A stretch of 64,000 nt of DNA from [Clostridium] colinum (lineage in GTDB: Bacteria; Bacillota; Clostridia; Lachnospirales; CAG-274). Position 1 is the stretch's first letter; each line of letters begins with the position of its first letter. The stretch spans positions 434,001-498,000 of the forward strand of contig NZ_OW712331.1 in assembly GCF_940677205.1 (NCBI RefSeq), given 5' to 3'. The position numbers were made by a program, and so were the translations under genes. The notes below the pieces were generated by a model. It was given only the letters and a program-made list of their open reading frames with translations, had not been told where the DNA came from and did no database searches. Positions 25,774 through 37,377 of this stretch are shown here, piece by piece.

Positions 25774-26332
25774 TATTTTCACCTTCTTTCAGTTTTAAAA
25801 GCTCTTCTTTTAAAATTCTTCTGCCTCTAAAGATACGATTTTTAACTTTAGATAAAGGTTCGTTTATAGTATCTGCAATTTCTTGATAACTAAGTCCTTG
25901 TTGATGATATAAAACTATAGGTACTTTGTAAATATCTGGCAAATTATTTAACAACTGGTTTAGCATTAAACGTTCTTCTTTTTCTAAGCAATTTTGCTCA
26001 GGAGATTTTTCAGATATAAGTTTATATTCTATTTCATCCATAGGAACAGTTTCATATTTTTTCTTTCTTCTATAATCTATAACATGATTTGTTGTTATTT
26101 TTACAATCCACGTAGAAAATTTAAAATCTGGAAAATATTTATCTAAATTTTTATATATTTTTATAAAAACTTCTTGAGCTAAATCGTTAGCATCATCTTG
26201 ATTATTAACCATTCTTAATACAACAGAATAAACTAAATTTTTATGTCTAGATATTATTTCAGAAAAGTAATCTTTTTCTCCATTTAGACATTTCTGGACA
26301 AGTTCATAATCTGTTAAATTTTTTATATTCAT
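25754..26332 (-). CDS. ECF-type RNA polymerase sigma factor
   Basis: A 192-residue sigma-70 family protein of the extracytoplasmic-function group. Region 2 is seen at about 20-85 (HKNLVYSVVLRM, DDANDLAQEVFIKIYKNL, FSTWIVKITTNHVIDYRRKKK). Region 4 lies at about 125-178 (LPDIYKVPIVLYHQQGLSYQEIADTI, then KVKNRIFRGRRIL). Regions 1 and 3 are absent. ATG 26332 follows CGGAGTG at about 7 bases; the GTG at 26341 lies in that site. Its likely partner is the overlapping anti-sigma gene. The regulon is unknown. Confidence 0.9.
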   Translation of the reverse strand: MNIKNLTDYELVQKCLNGEKDYFSEIISRHKNLVYSVVLRMVNNQDDANDLAQEVFIKIYKNLDKYFPDFKFSTWIVKITTNHVIDYRRKKKYETVPMDEIEYKLISEKSPEQNCLEKEERLMLNQLLNNLPDIYKVPIVLYHQQGLSYQEIADTINEPLSKVKNRIFRGRRILKEELLKLKEGENIELQQS

Positions 26333-26402
26333 TTTAATCACTCCGTATATAAAAGTTTTTTCTTTAATATTAAATATAAATTTTAATTATACATATAATT
26401 TT

Positions 26403-27326
26403 TTAATTTTTAAAATATATAGTTTTGCAAATTCTATCATAGCCTACAACAGTATTTTTAAATATATTAGTGGCATTGTCAATAAAAGCTTGTGGGTCTG
26501 TTAAAGCAGGACTAAAGTGGGTTAGCCATAGCTCTTCTACATTGCCATATTTAGCCATAGTAGCGGCTTCGCTAAATATCATATGTTTTTTGGCTATTGC
26601 ATTTTCTTTTTTTTCTTCTTCACCGTACATACCCTCACAAACGAATAAATCGGCCTTGTTTATAAAACTATGCATTCTTTCTAAAGGTCTACTATCAGTA
26701 CAATAGCAAACTTTTATGCCTGTTCTATTTTCACCCAAAACCATATTAGGAGTAAAAATTTTCCCGTTATGTTCTATTTCTATACCTTTTTGTAATGTTG
26801 CCCAAAGTTCTCTAGGTATATTGAGATTTATTGCGTTTTGGGGTAAAAATTTTCCCATTCTTTTAACTTGTATACTATATGAAAAACAAGGTATTTTATG
26901 GTCCATAAACATTGCTTGAATATTAAATCCACTTATACTTATTTCTTGACTTATGTTGTTTTTTTCATCTATATCAAGCTCTATTATATCTACATTAAAT
27001 GGTAGCTCTGGAAATATTGTAGATAACCCATTATAAACATGTTTAATACCAATAGGGCCTATTATTACAAGATTTTTTTCTCTACCAGAATTACCTATTG
27101 CAAGTAAAAGACCAGGAAGACCAGATATATGGTCTGCGTGAAGATGGGTAAAACAAATTATATCTATGTTTTTAAAGCCCCAACCAAGCATTTTAGCTGT
27201 AACTTGTGTACCTTCACCACAATCTATAAGTAACATTTTTCCATTTAATCTAAATAACATAGATGTTAAAAACCTATCTGGCAAAGGCATCATACCACCA
27301 ACACCTAATAAACAAACATCTAACAT
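26403..27326 (-). CDS. rnz: Ribonuclease Z
   Basis: A 307-residue metallo-beta-lactamase-fold endonuclease that trims tRNA 3' ends, needed where CCA is not encoded, as with the tRNA in this window. The metal motif FTHLHADHISGLPGLL lies at about 59-74; further ligands are His in MDHKIP (about 140), Asp in CYCTDSRP (about 211) and His in LTHFSPA (about 269). The length matches bacterial RNase Z. It is transcribed alone, with an AGGTGATATT ribosome region before ATG. Confidence 0.93.
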   Translation of the reverse strand: MLDVCLLGVGGMMPLPDRFLTSMLFRLNGKMLLIDCGEGTQVTAKMLGWGFKNIDIICFTHLHADHISGLPGLLLAIGNSGREKNLVIIGPIGIKHVYNGLSTIFPELPFNVDIIELDIDEKNNISQEISISGFNIQAMFMDHKIPCFSYSIQVKRMGKFLPQNAINLNIPRELWATLQKGIEIEHNGKIFTPNMVLGENRTGIKVCYCTDSRPLERMHSFINKADLFVCEGMYGEEEKKENAIAKKHMIFSEAATMAKYGNVEELWLTHFSPALTDPQAFIDNATNIFKNTVVGYDRICKTIYFKN

Positions 27327-27397
27327 AATATCACCTAAAATCTAATTATAGTAATTTACTATATTATACTAAAAAATTTAATATATATCAATTATTT

Positions 27398-28141
27398 TTA
27401 ATATATATTAATATTTTTAATATAGTTATTTAAAAAGTTTTGTTCTTCTTCAGTTAATTTACAATTTTTTAAAAGTTCAGGTCTTTTTTTATAAGTTGTA
27501 ATTAAAGAATTTTGTTTTTTCCATTCTTCTATTTTTTTATGGTTACCAGATAACAATATATCTGGTACTTTTTTATCATTAAAAATAAAAGGTCTTGTAT
27601 AATTAGGGTGTTCTAATAAGTTGTTAGAAAAGCTTTCATTTAAAAAGCTTTCTTCTTTCCCCAAAACATTGGGAACTAGCCTAGATATACTGTCTATAAG
27701 CATCATTGCTGGTAGCTCTCCACCAGTTAATATAAAATCGCCTATAGATATTTCATCAGTTACTATTTCTTCTATAACTCTTTCATCTATACCTTCATAA
27801 TGACCACATAAAATAATTAAGTCTTTTTCTTTTGATAAATTTTCTGCCATTTTTTGGTTAAAGGGTTTACCTTGAGGTGTCATATATAAAACTTTGGTGT
27901 TTTTTTCTACCTTATCTTTTATGCTTAAATAGCTATTATATACTGGTTCAGGCTTTATGACCATACCAGCCCCACCACCATAGGCATAATCATCTACTTG
28001 CTTGTGTTTATTGTTAGAAAAATCTCTAATATTGATACAATTTATGTTTATAATTTTGTTTTCTAACGCTTTTTTAATAATACTGTGATTTAGCCCGTTG
28101 TATATCATTTCTGGAAATAATGTTAATACATAGTAATTCAT
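27398..28141 (-). CDS. trmD: tRNA (guanine-37-N1)-methyltransferase
   Basis: A 247-residue SPOUT methyltransferase that makes m1G37 and prevents frameshifting. The knotted SAM site is visible as LYMTPQGKPFNQ (about 84-95), LCGHYEGIDERV (about 111-122) and EISIGDFILTGGELPAM (about 130-146). SFSNNLLEHPNYTRP near 168 is the substrate loop. Its ATG overlaps the rimM stop by one base. Unlike the common rpsP-rimM-trmD-rplS order, no ribosomal-protein genes flank the pair here. Confidence 0.96.
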   Translation of the reverse strand: MNYYVLTLFPEMIYNGLNHSIIKKALENKIININCINIRDFSNNKHKQVDDYAYGGGAGMVIKPEPVYNSYLSIKDKVEKNTKVLYMTPQGKPFNQKMAENLSKEKDLIILCGHYEGIDERVIEEIVTDEISIGDFILTGGELPAMMLIDSISRLVPNVLGKEESFLNESFSNNLLEHPNYTRPFIFNDKKVPDILLSGNHKKIEEWKKQNSLITTYKKRPELLKNCKLTEEEQNFLNNYIKNINIY

Positions 28142-28644
28142 TATCTTAATCCTTCTAAAAGATGTACTTTCATAGTTTTTTCTTTTATATCAACATTTAG
28201 GATACATTGTTTTATAGCAGGTATTAAAATTTGGCTATCTTCTTTTTTTACAACATATACGTCATTAGCACCAGTAAATATAATATCATCTATTATACCA
28301 ATATCTTCTCCTAAATCTGTAAATACTTTCATACCATATAAATCACTAATATAATATTCATCTTTTTCACAAGGTAGGGCTAAATCTTTTGGTATTTTTA
28401 TTTCTGTATTTTTTAAAAGTTCTGCATCATTCATAGAATTTATACCTTTAAAAGTTAAAAGTACAAATTGTTTATGAAATCTAACAGTTTCTATTTCGTA
28501 TAAATCCATATTATTACGTTTAGATATATATACTTCTTTTAATTTTTTAAATCTATTTATATCATCTGTTGTAGGTAACACTCTAACTTCACCTTTGATA
28601 CCTTGAGTGTTAACTATTTTACCAATAACAAAATAATCTGACAT
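28141..28644 (-). CDS. rimM: 16S rRNA processing protein RimM
   Basis: A 167-residue 30S maturation factor. The N-terminal domain begins FVIGKIVNTQGIKGEVRVLP (about 5-24). The C-terminal PRC-barrel has DEYYISDLYGMKVF (about 95) and IIFTGANDVYVVK (about 125). AAGGAG precedes ATG 28644. trmD follows with a one-base overlap. Confidence 0.95.
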   Translation of the reverse strand: MSDYFVIGKIVNTQGIKGEVRVLPTTDDINRFKKLKEVYISKRNNMDLYEIETVRFHKQFVLLTFKGINSMNDAELLKNTEIKIPKDLALPCEKDEYYISDLYGMKVFTDLGEDIGIIDDIIFTGANDVYVVKKEDSQILIPAIKQCILNVDIKEKTMKVHLLEGLR

Positions 28645-28674
28645 AGTTTTTTCTCCTTAAAATTTTATAATTAA

Positions 28675-28703
28675 ATTTTATTATAAAAAATATATGTTGT
28701 CAA
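28675..28703 (-). promoter_or_regulatory. SigA-type promoter for rimM-trmD
   Basis: On the minus strand TTGACA (28703-28698), a 17-base spacer and TAAAAT (28680-28675) lie about 30 bases before rimM. Confidence 0.7.
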
Positions 28704-28756
28704 ATAGTATAAAAATTTGTATATAAAAAATATTTTTGTTAAAAAAATAATAATTA

Positions 28757-28785
28757 TTGACTTTTTTTAAAATAAGTAATATAAT
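28757..28785 (+). promoter_or_regulatory. SigA-type promoter for metK
   Basis: TTGACT (28757-28762), 17-base spacer, TATAAT (28780-28785). The SAM riboswitch begins about 20 bases downstream. Confidence 0.85.
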
Positions 28786-28802
28786 ATATAAGAATAATAT
28801 AT

Positions 28803-28900
28803 GTCTTATCAAGAGTGGTGGAGGGATAAGGGCCCTATGATACCCGGCAACCAGCTTTTTGCATTGGTGCTAAATCCCCCGTTTTTACGGAAGATGAGGA
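28803..28900 (+). promoter_or_regulatory. SAM-I (S-box) riboswitch aptamer
   Basis: The conserved core is clear: CTTATCAAGAG, GGTGGAGGGA, GGGCCCTATGATACCCGGC, CAACC and a closing GATGAG that pairs with CUUAUC to make P1. When SAM is bound, the downstream terminator at 28911-28934 forms and metK is shut off. The variable P3/P4 arms are GCTTTTTGCATTGGTGC and CCCCCGTTTTTACGG. Confidence 0.93.
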
Positions 28901-28910
28901 TTTTTTTGTA

Positions 28911-28934
28911 TAAGCCATAAACGGCTTTTTTTTA
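28911..28934 (+). terminator. SAM-riboswitch terminator
   Basis: A short stem, AAGCC with GGCTT, is followed by a run of eight T's. It directly follows the SAM aptamer and precedes metK by about 108 bases. The region 28935-29030 is leader with no further feature seen. Confidence 0.85.
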
Positions 28935-29041
28935 TTAGCAAAAACTTAATAATTATTCTATAAAAATTGTTAGGCTTTGTTAAAAAAATATTGCCTATTT
29001 ACTATATATTGTATATATTATTTTTTTAGGAGGAATATATT

Positions 29042-30205
29042 ATGAAAAGATTATTTACATCTGAGTCTGTTACAGAAGGACATCCAGATAAAATATGTGA
29101 CCAAATATCAGATGCTATATTAGATGCTATTTTAACAAAAGACCCTAACGCAAGGGTAGCTTGTGAAACACTTGCTACAACAGGTCTTATTATGGTAGCA
29201 GGGGAGATAACAACAAACTGTTATGTAGATATAGATAGCATAGCTAGAGAAACAGTTCGTAACATAGGTTATGATAGAGCAAAATATGGCTTTGACTGTG
29301 ACACTTGTGCTGTTATGACATCTTTAAAAGGTCAATCTCCAGATATAGCTCAAGGCGTAGATAATGCTTTTGAAACTAGAGAAAATGATGAACAAGACAC
29401 AGGAGCAGGCGACCAAGGTATGATGTTTGGGTTTGCTTGTGATGAAACAGAAGATTATATGCCTATGCCTATATATTTAGCACATAAATTAACAAGACGT
29501 CTTTCAGAAGTTAGAAAAAATGGTACATTATCTTATTTAAGACCAGATGGTAAAAGTCAAGTATCTGTAGAATATGATGATGATAAAGTAGTAAGAATAG
29601 ATTCTATCGTAATATCTACACAACATAATGAAAATATTAGCCATGAACAAATATGTGAAGATATTAAAAAACATGTTATACAAGCCGTTATACCTAGTCA
29701 TCTTTTAGATGAAAATACTAAATATTATATTAATCCTACAGGTAGATTTGTTATTGGAGGTCCACAAGGAGACTGTGGTCTTACAGGTAGAAAAATAATC
29801 GTTGACACTTATGGTGGATATGCTAGCCATGGTGGAGGTGCATTTTCTGGTAAAGACCCAACAAAAGTAGACCGTTCTGGTGCTTATGCTGCTAGATATG
29901 TAGCTAAAAATATCGTAGCTAGTAAAATAGCTAAAAAATGTGAAATAGAGCTTGCATATGCTATTGGTGTTGCAAAACCTTTATCTATTTTAGTAAATAC
30001 TTATGGCACTGGTAAAATAGCTGATGATAAAATAGCAGAAATTGTAAAAGAAAACTTTGATTTACGTCCTTCTGCTATTATTAAAAACTTTGATTTAAAA
30101 AGACCTATATATAAACAAACAGCCGCTTATGGACATTTTGGTAGAAATGATTTAGATTTACCTTGGGAAAAATTAGATATGGTTCATGTATTTGAAAATT
30201 TATAA
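29042..30205 (+). CDS. metK: S-adenosylmethionine synthetase
   Basis: A 387-residue cytoplasmic enzyme making SAM from methionine and ATP. Signatures are [20 protein letters not shown] (residues about 5-24), the [12 protein letters not shown] block (about 120-131) and [20 protein letters not shown] (about 260-279). Length matches the family. AGGAGGAAT precedes ATG 29042. Expression is under the upstream SAM riboswitch, giving product feedback. Confidence 0.98.
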   Translation: MKRLFTSESVTEGHPDKICDQISDAILDAILTKDPNARVACETLATTGLIMVAGEITTNCYVDIDSIARETVRNIGYDRAKYGFDCDTCAVMTSLKGQSPDIAQGVDNAFETRENDEQDTGAGDQGMMFGFACDETEDYMPMPIYLAHKLTRRLSEVRKNGTLSYLRPDGKSQVSVEYDDDKVVRIDSIVISTQHNENISHEQICEDIKKHVIQAVIPSHLLDENTKYYINPTGRFVIGGPQGDCGLTGRKIIVDTYGGYASHGGGAFSGKDPTKVDRSGAYAARYVAKNIVASKIAKKCEIELAYAIGVAKPLSILVNTYGTGKIADDKIAEIVKENFDLRPSAIIKNFDLKRPIYKQTAAYGHFGRNDLDLPWEKLDMVHVFENL

Positions 30206-30243
30206 TATTTAAGATTAATATTTAAATTTAAGATAAAAATTTT

Positions 30244-30292
30244 AAACTACACCTTAAGATTATTAAAATAATATTAAAGTGTAGTTTTTATT
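30244..30292 (+). terminator. Terminator after metK
   Basis: AAACTACAC (30244-30252) pairs with GTGTAGTTT (30279-30287) and a T tail follows. The following 30293-30470 is A+T-rich with no gene seen. Confidence 0.75.
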
Positions 30293-30474
30293 TATTATAA
30301 TTAATTTACTTAATTTGCAATTTTATTAAAAAATTATATTAGTAATTTTTATATTAATTTTAATAATTATATTTTAACAAGTTTTAAATATATAATTTTA
30401 ATGTCTTGTATTATACAAAATGTACAAAAATAAATCTAAAAATAGTAAGAAATTCACAAAAATATAAAAGTGTA

Positions 30475-30503
30475 TTGACAAAATTCGATATATATTATAA
30501 AAT
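30475..30503 (+). promoter_or_regulatory. SigA-type promoter for the beta-glucoside operon
   Basis: TTGACA (30475-30480) and TAAAAT (30498-30503), 17-base spacer. Confidence 0.7.
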
Positions 30504-30518
30504 TATAACATAGTTATT

Positions 30519-30547
30519 GGATTGTTACTGGTTAAGCAGGCTATACC
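30519..30547 (+). promoter_or_regulatory. RAT (ribonucleic antiterminator) for LicT-type protein
   Basis: GGATTGTTACTG at 30519-30530, the GTTA loop region and AGCAGGCTATACC form the classic LicT/SacY target. Its 3' part overlaps the 5' arm of the terminator at 30539, so protein binding prevents termination. Confidence 0.9.
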
Positions 30548-30605
30548 ATTTTCTATATAAATACTAGTATGTATTTTTATATAGGTTAGGTATAGTCTTT
30601 TTTTA
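30539..30605 (+). terminator. RAT-controlled leader terminator
   Basis: GGCTATACC (30539-30547) pairs with GGTATAGTC (30589-30597), followed by a T7 run. It is mutually exclusive with the RAT stem. Confidence 0.88.
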
Positions 30606-30635
30606 TACCTACAAATCTTAATGAGGTGAATCTAT

Positions 30636-31469
30636 ATGAAAGTAAAAAAAGTTATTAATAACAATCTTGTAAAGTCGTTTAATGAAAATAATCAAGAAAT
30701 TTTAGTTATGGGCTGTGGACTTGGATTTAAAAAATCTGAAGGTGATGATATCGACGAAGATAAAATAGAAAAGATATATATATCAAAAGACAAAGAAACA
30801 TCAAATAAGCTAATAAGTTTATTAGAAAAATTACCATTAGAATATATACAAGCTGCTAATGAAATTGTAAGTTATGCAAAAGTATCTTTAGGGAAAAAGC
30901 TAAATGATAATATATATATAACACTTACAGACCATATAAGCTTTGCGGTTGAACGTTTTAATAAAGGAATATATATAAAGAATGCTCTTTTATGGGAAAT
31001 AAAAAGGTTTTATAACCATGAATTTTTAATAGGAAAAGAGGCTTTATCTATAATAAAAAAGCACCTAAATATAGAATTGCCAGAAGATGAGGCAGGATTT
31101 ATAACTCTTCATATAGTAAGTGCTTTAATGTCTTCGTCTAGTGTTGGAGAAACAACAGAAATGACAAAAGTTATTCAAAATATTTTAAATATTGTTAAAT
31201 ATCATTTTAAAGTAGAGCTTGATGAAAATTCTTTACATTATGAAAGGTTTATAACACATCTTAAATTTTTTGTACAACGAGTATTTAGTGGTGTAGAAAT
31301 TGATGATGACGATAAAAGCTTTTTACTTGTTTTAAAAGAGCAATATAAAAATGAGTATCAATGTGCACTAAAAATAAGAAAGTATATTAAAAGTGAATAC
31401 GGATATGACCTTACAGAAGATGAATTAGTTTATATAACAGTTCATATTAGAAGAATAATTACTATGTAA
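30636..31469 (+). CDS. licT: BglG/LicT-family transcriptional antiterminator
   Basis: A 277-residue regulator. The N-terminal RNA-binding CAT domain (about 1-55; NNNLVKSFNENNQEILVMGCGLGF) is followed by two PTS regulation domains. PRD1 (about 65-170) has conserved His in TDHISFAVER and FYNHEFLIG; PRD2 (about 175-277) has His in THLKFFVQRVF and ITVHIRR. PTS phosphorylation of these histidines controls RNA binding. It should bind the RAT at 30519-30547 and switch on this operon when beta-glucosides are present. AGGTG precedes ATG 30636. Confidence 0.94.
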   Translation: MKVKKVINNNLVKSFNENNQEILVMGCGLGFKKSEGDDIDEDKIEKIYISKDKETSNKLISLLEKLPLEYIQAANEIVSYAKVSLGKKLNDNIYITLTDHISFAVERFNKGIYIKNALLWEIKRFYNHEFLIGKEALSIIKKHLNIELPEDEAGFITLHIVSALMSSSSVGETTEMTKVIQNILNIVKYHFKVELDENSLHYERFITHLKFFVQRVFSGVEIDDDDKSFLLVLKEQYKNEYQCALKIRKYIKSEYGYDLTEDELVYITVHIRRIITM

Positions 31470-31482
31470 AGGAGGAATTTGT

Positions 31483-34814
<3,332 letters not shown>

Positions 34815-34836
34815 AATAAAAAGGTGTTAATTTTAA

Positions 34837-35059
34837 TAATTCAGACTGTAGATAAAATATTTTATGAGTAATTTTTTTATTTTTATGCTTTGCATAAAAA
34901 TTCTAATCACAATATGAGGCTTTGCCTCGTATTGTGTAAAAAGCTAGATTTATAGGGGCTTTAGCCCTTGTGCGAATAAATCAGCTTTTTTTCATACAGT
35001 ATTTCAAAAAAATAATCTTGTTATTTTTTTGAAAGGTTGTCGACTTTGTCGACAACCTC
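34837..35059 (+). repeat. Dispersed structured repeat, copy B (flanked by 17-bp direct repeat)
   Basis: A 223-bp element between the GH1 gene and its terminator. It begins TAATTCAGACTGTAG and ends GACAACCTC. Hairpins in order are TTTTTATGC-TTT-GCATAAAAA (about 34881-34901), GAGGC-TTT-GCCTC inside ACAATAT/GTATTGT (about 34911-34936), GGGCTTTAGCCC (about 34957-34968), an A7/T7 stem (about 35005-35030) and GTCGAC-TTT-GTCGAC (about 35039-35053). The direct repeat AAAGGTGTTAATTTTAA is at 34820-34836 and 35060-35076, touching both ends, as left by an insertion. There is no reading frame. Confidence 0.85.
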
Positions 35060-35089
35060 AAAGGTGTTAATTTTAACACCTTTTTTATT
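35060..35089. terminator. Bidirectional terminator split from its operon by the repeat
   Basis: AAAGGTGTTAA (35060-35070) and TTAACACCTTT (35073-35083) form a hairpin with a T run after it and A's before it. The left half is duplicated at 34820-34836, on the far side of repeat copy B. Confidence 0.85.
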
Positions 35090-35967
35090 TATTTTAATAT
35101 ATCTTTAAAAAACTGTTCAGTGCTTATACCATTAGGGCGGTTAAATCTTCCTAAATTATAAAGAAAATCGGGGTTATTTTTATCTACTAAATTTACAACT
35201 TGAGCACAATTAAAAATAACAGAAAATCCTAGCTCTTTTATTATTTCTTTAGTTTCTTTACTATATTTACCAAAAGGATATGTAAATATATTTGAGTTAT
35301 ATCCAGTATAATTTAATATTTCATCTTGTAATTTTAATACATCTTTAGATAAGAAACTTTTGTATTCTTCAAAGCTTTCTAAAGATTTTTTTTTACAACC
35401 TTCACGTCCTTTATCTGTACTATGTAAGTCATATGTATGATTACCTATTTCTACATATCCACTATCTGAAAGCTCGTTTATTTGTTTCCAAGTTAAATAA
35501 GAATAGTTTATGTTATGGTCTTCATTTTTACTAAAAGTATCTGTAAAAGACCCTACAATAGATAAAACTGCTTTTAAATCATATTCTTTTAATAAAGGAT
35601 ATATATATTCATAGAAACTCTCATGACCATCATCAAAAGTAATCATAATAGGTTTTTCTGGTAAAGGTTTATTGTTATATACATAGTCTAAAAGTTGTTT
35701 AACACTTATTGTTTCATATCCTTTTTCTTTTATATAAATAATGTCTTTTTCAAATTGTTGTGGGCTAATTGTAAAATCATTTAATCTTTTTTCATTTTCT
35801 AATATGTGGTGATACATTATGATGGGTAATTTAATAGCAGTATCATTATCAACATTATTATAGCAAGGGGTAGTATTATTATAAAGATATGAAAAAGATA
35901 AGATAAGGTTAAATAATAATACTAAAAATAATGTAACATTAATTATTATTTTTTTTTGTTTAAACAT
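35089..35967 (-). CDS. Polysaccharide deacetylase (NodB domain), membrane-anchored or secreted
   Basis: A 292-residue protein. Residues about 5-25 form a hydrophobic signal or anchor. The NodB-type catalytic domain has MITFDDGHESF (catalytic and metal Asp, about 108-118) and EIGNHTYDLH (metal His pair, about 173-182), with FTYPFGKYS near 240. Such enzymes deacetylate peptidoglycan or other extracellular amino sugars. AGGAGG precedes ATG 35967. It ends on a terminator shared with the bgl operon. Confidence 0.9.
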   Translation of the reverse strand: MFKQKKIIINVTLFLVLLFNLILSFSYLYNNTTPCYNNVDNDTAIKLPIIMYHHILENEKRLNDFTISPQQFEKDIIYIKEKGYETISVKQLLDYVYNNKPLPEKPIMITFDDGHESFYEYIYPLLKEYDLKAVLSIVGSFTDTFSKNEDHNINYSYLTWKQINELSDSGYVEIGNHTYDLHSTDKGREGCKKKSLESFEEYKSFLSKDVLKLQDEILNYTGYNSNIFTYPFGKYSKETKEIIKELGFSVIFNCAQVVNLVDKNNPDFLYNLGRFNRPNGISTEQFFKDILK

Positions 35968-36374
35968 TGTTTTCCTCCATATTTTTTAAAAAATTTTCTA
36001 TATTGATTATTGTTTCTTTATCAAAAAAATGTTCTATTTGTTCAACTAAATATAAGTTATCTTTTTTATTTATATTATAAAAAAATTACATAATATATTA
36101 TGTCTTTTTAAAAGATAACAACCAAGTTCTTTACCTTCTTTTGTTAAATAAATAAGACCATATTTTTCTTTTTCTACTAAATTTAAAACTTTTAGTTTTT
36201 CTATCATTTTAGAAACAGATGAAGCTTTAATATTTAATAAGCTAGCAAGTTCAGTTATTTTAACATATTCTTTATTTGTTCTGTATATCATTTCTATATA
36301 ATCTTCCATAGCAAAAGTTATAACATTATTTCTTTCTAAATCATATGCTTTTTGAGTCTTAAATATAAAATCAT
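35960..36374 (-). pseudogene. Frameshifted DtxR/IdeR-family metal repressor
   Basis: The readable core MEDYIEMIYRTNKEYVKITELASLL...ERHNILCNFF (from 36309) is the winged helix of DtxR-type iron/manganese repressors. At a T7 run on the coding strand (36085-36079) the frame breaks into a stop. One extra T would continue it into NINKKDNLYLVEQIEHFFDKET and on to TAA 35960-35962, the normal dimerisation-domain start, though still short. Upstream, KTQKAYDLERNNVITFA is in frame with the core but lacks a start; ATG 36374, which has AAAGGAG before it, is one base out of frame. The gene is divergent from feoA and was probably its regulator. Confidence 0.7.
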
Positions 36375-36408
36375 CTCCTTTATTTGTAACAGTTTAAAAA
36401 TTTTTTAA

Positions 36409-36435
36409 TATAATATATAAAAGTTTCCTTAAACT
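36409..36435 (+). promoter_or_regulatory. feoA promoter region with palindromic operator candidate
   Basis: TATAAT (36409-36414) is a good -10 box; the -35 is weak. AGTTTCCTTAAACT (36422-36435) overlaps the expected start site as an operator would. The divergent DtxR-type gene makes a metal-repressor site plausible. The same 14 bases occur inverted at 17779-17792. Confidence 0.4.
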
Positions 36436-36460
36436 AAATATATTAAATAGGAGAATTGAT

Positions 36461-36694
36461 ATGAATAAAATAATGTTAAATAGCTTAGATATTGGGGATA
36501 GTTGTTATATCAAAAAAATTTTATTAGATAAAAATATAAAAAGAAGGTTACAAGAATTAGGCTTTATAGAGGGAAGTCTTATAAAATGTGTATTAAAAAG
36601 TCCTTTTAATGAACCTACGGCTTATTTTGTAAAAGGTACAATGATAGCACTTAGAGAAGAAATAACAAAAAATATATTAGTAGAAAGGGTATAA
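36461..36694 (+). CDS. feoA: Ferrous iron transport protein A
   Basis: A 77-residue SH3-like cytoplasmic protein that works with FeoB in ferrous iron uptake. It has LNSLDIGDSCYIKKI, RRLQELGFIEGSLIKCV (the LGFIEG turn is the family mark) and ALREEITKNILV. Length is typical. AGGAG precedes ATG 36461. The feoB fragment begins 3 bases after the stop. With feoB split, FeoA may have no working partner from this locus. Confidence 0.92.
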   Translation: MNKIMLNSLDIGDSCYIKKILLDKNIKRRLQELGFIEGSLIKCVLKSPFNEPTAYFVKGTMIALREEITKNILVERV

Positions 36695-36697
36695 ATA

Positions 36698-36940
36698 ATG
36701 AAAGAAAATAAAATATTAACTCTTGCAGGAAATCCTAATGTTGGAAAAACAACTGTATTTAACAAATTAACTGGTATGAAACAACATACAGGTAATTGGG
36801 CAGGAAAAACAGTTATAAACTCAAAAGGATATTTTAAATACAATAATGAAGAATATACAATAATAGATATACCAGGGACTTATTCCTTAATAAGTCAGTC
36901 TAAGGAGGAAACATATATAATAAGACGTATTTATATTTAA
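36698..36940 (+). pseudogene. feoB: FeoB, N-terminal fragment
   Basis: An 80-codon frame with the start of the FeoB G domain: [16 protein letters not shown] (G1), [11 protein letters not shown] (switch I/G2) and [10 protein letters not shown] (G3). Similarity ends at SKEE (about 36912), after which nine unrelated codons lead to TAA. The rest of the G domain and the membrane core are found about 2.5 kb downstream at 39391. The fragment cannot transport iron by itself. Confidence 0.85.
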
Positions 36941-36978
36941 TAGGGATATTATAAATTATAAGAAATTTTATATAAAAA

Positions 36979-37007
36979 TTGACAGAGCAGATATAATATG
37001 TTATTAT
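36979..37007 (+). promoter_or_regulatory. SigA-type promoter for arsR
   Basis: TTGACA (36979-36984), 17-base spacer, TATTAT (37002-37007). The ArsR-type operator follows at once. Confidence 0.65.
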
Positions 37008-37011
37008 CTAT

Positions 37012-37031
37012 ATATCAAAAAAAGTTGATTT
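37012..37031 (+). promoter_or_regulatory. ArsR-type operator before arsR
   Basis: ATATCAA (37012-37018), N6, TTGATTT (37025-37031), matching the second site at 37378-37397 and the general ATCAA-N6-TTGAT pattern of ArsR-family operators. Confidence 0.65.
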
Positions 37032-37034
37032 GAG

Positions 37035-37328
37035 GTGAGTGATATATTTGAAAAGTATACAGAAGATGCAATTATATTTAAAGCATTTTGTGATGAAAAA
37101 AGGCTTGCTATTTTAGAACTTTTAAGAAGTGGAGAAAAATGTGCTTGTATGCTTATAGATGAAATGAATATAGGACAGTCAGCATTATCATATCACATGA
37201 AAATTTTATGTGAATCTGGTATTGTAGAAAGTAGACAAGAAGGTAAATGGACACACTATAAACTAAGTAAATTAGGTAGTAACTATGCTTTAAAAAGATT
37301 ATTAGATATAACTACATCAAATGAATAG
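37035..37328 (+). CDS. ArsR/SmtB-family transcriptional repressor
   Basis: A 97-residue winged-helix regulator. FKAFCDEKRLAILELL leads to the metal-sensing-type segment EKCACMLIDEMNI (Cys-x-Cys about 35-37) and the recognition helix QSALSYHMKILCESGIV, with the wing RQEGKWTHYKLS. The ELCVCDL-like Cys pair suggests As(III) or a related soft metal as inducer. The start is the GTG at 37035; the upstream GAGG is very close, so the exact start is uncertain. Operators flank the gene and stand before the permease. Confidence 0.88.
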   Translation: MSDIFEKYTEDAIIFKAFCDEKRLAILELLRSGEKCACMLIDEMNIGQSALSYHMKILCESGIVESRQEGKWTHYKLSKLGSNYALKRLLDITTSNE

Positions 37329-37343
37329 AGTATATTAAAAATT

Positions 37344-37365
37344 AGTCATCTTAAAGATGACTTTT
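37344..37365 (+). terminator. Small hairpin after arsR
   Basis: AGTCATCT (37344-37351) pairs with AGATGACT (37355-37362), followed by TTT. It is a weak terminator between arsR and the next operator. Confidence 0.5.
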
Positions 37366-37377
37366 ATAAGAAATTAT

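Noticed and set aside
27398-28644. rimM-trmD without rpsP and rplS as a sign of rearrangement
   Set aside because: The pair is coupled and has its own promoter; rplS and rpsP may simply lie elsewhere, and nothing here shows a recent break.
30519-30605. Leader before the PTS operon as a T-box or riboswitch
   Set aside because: There is no T-box core; the sequence is a clear LicT-type RAT overlapping a terminator, with the licT gene directly downstream.
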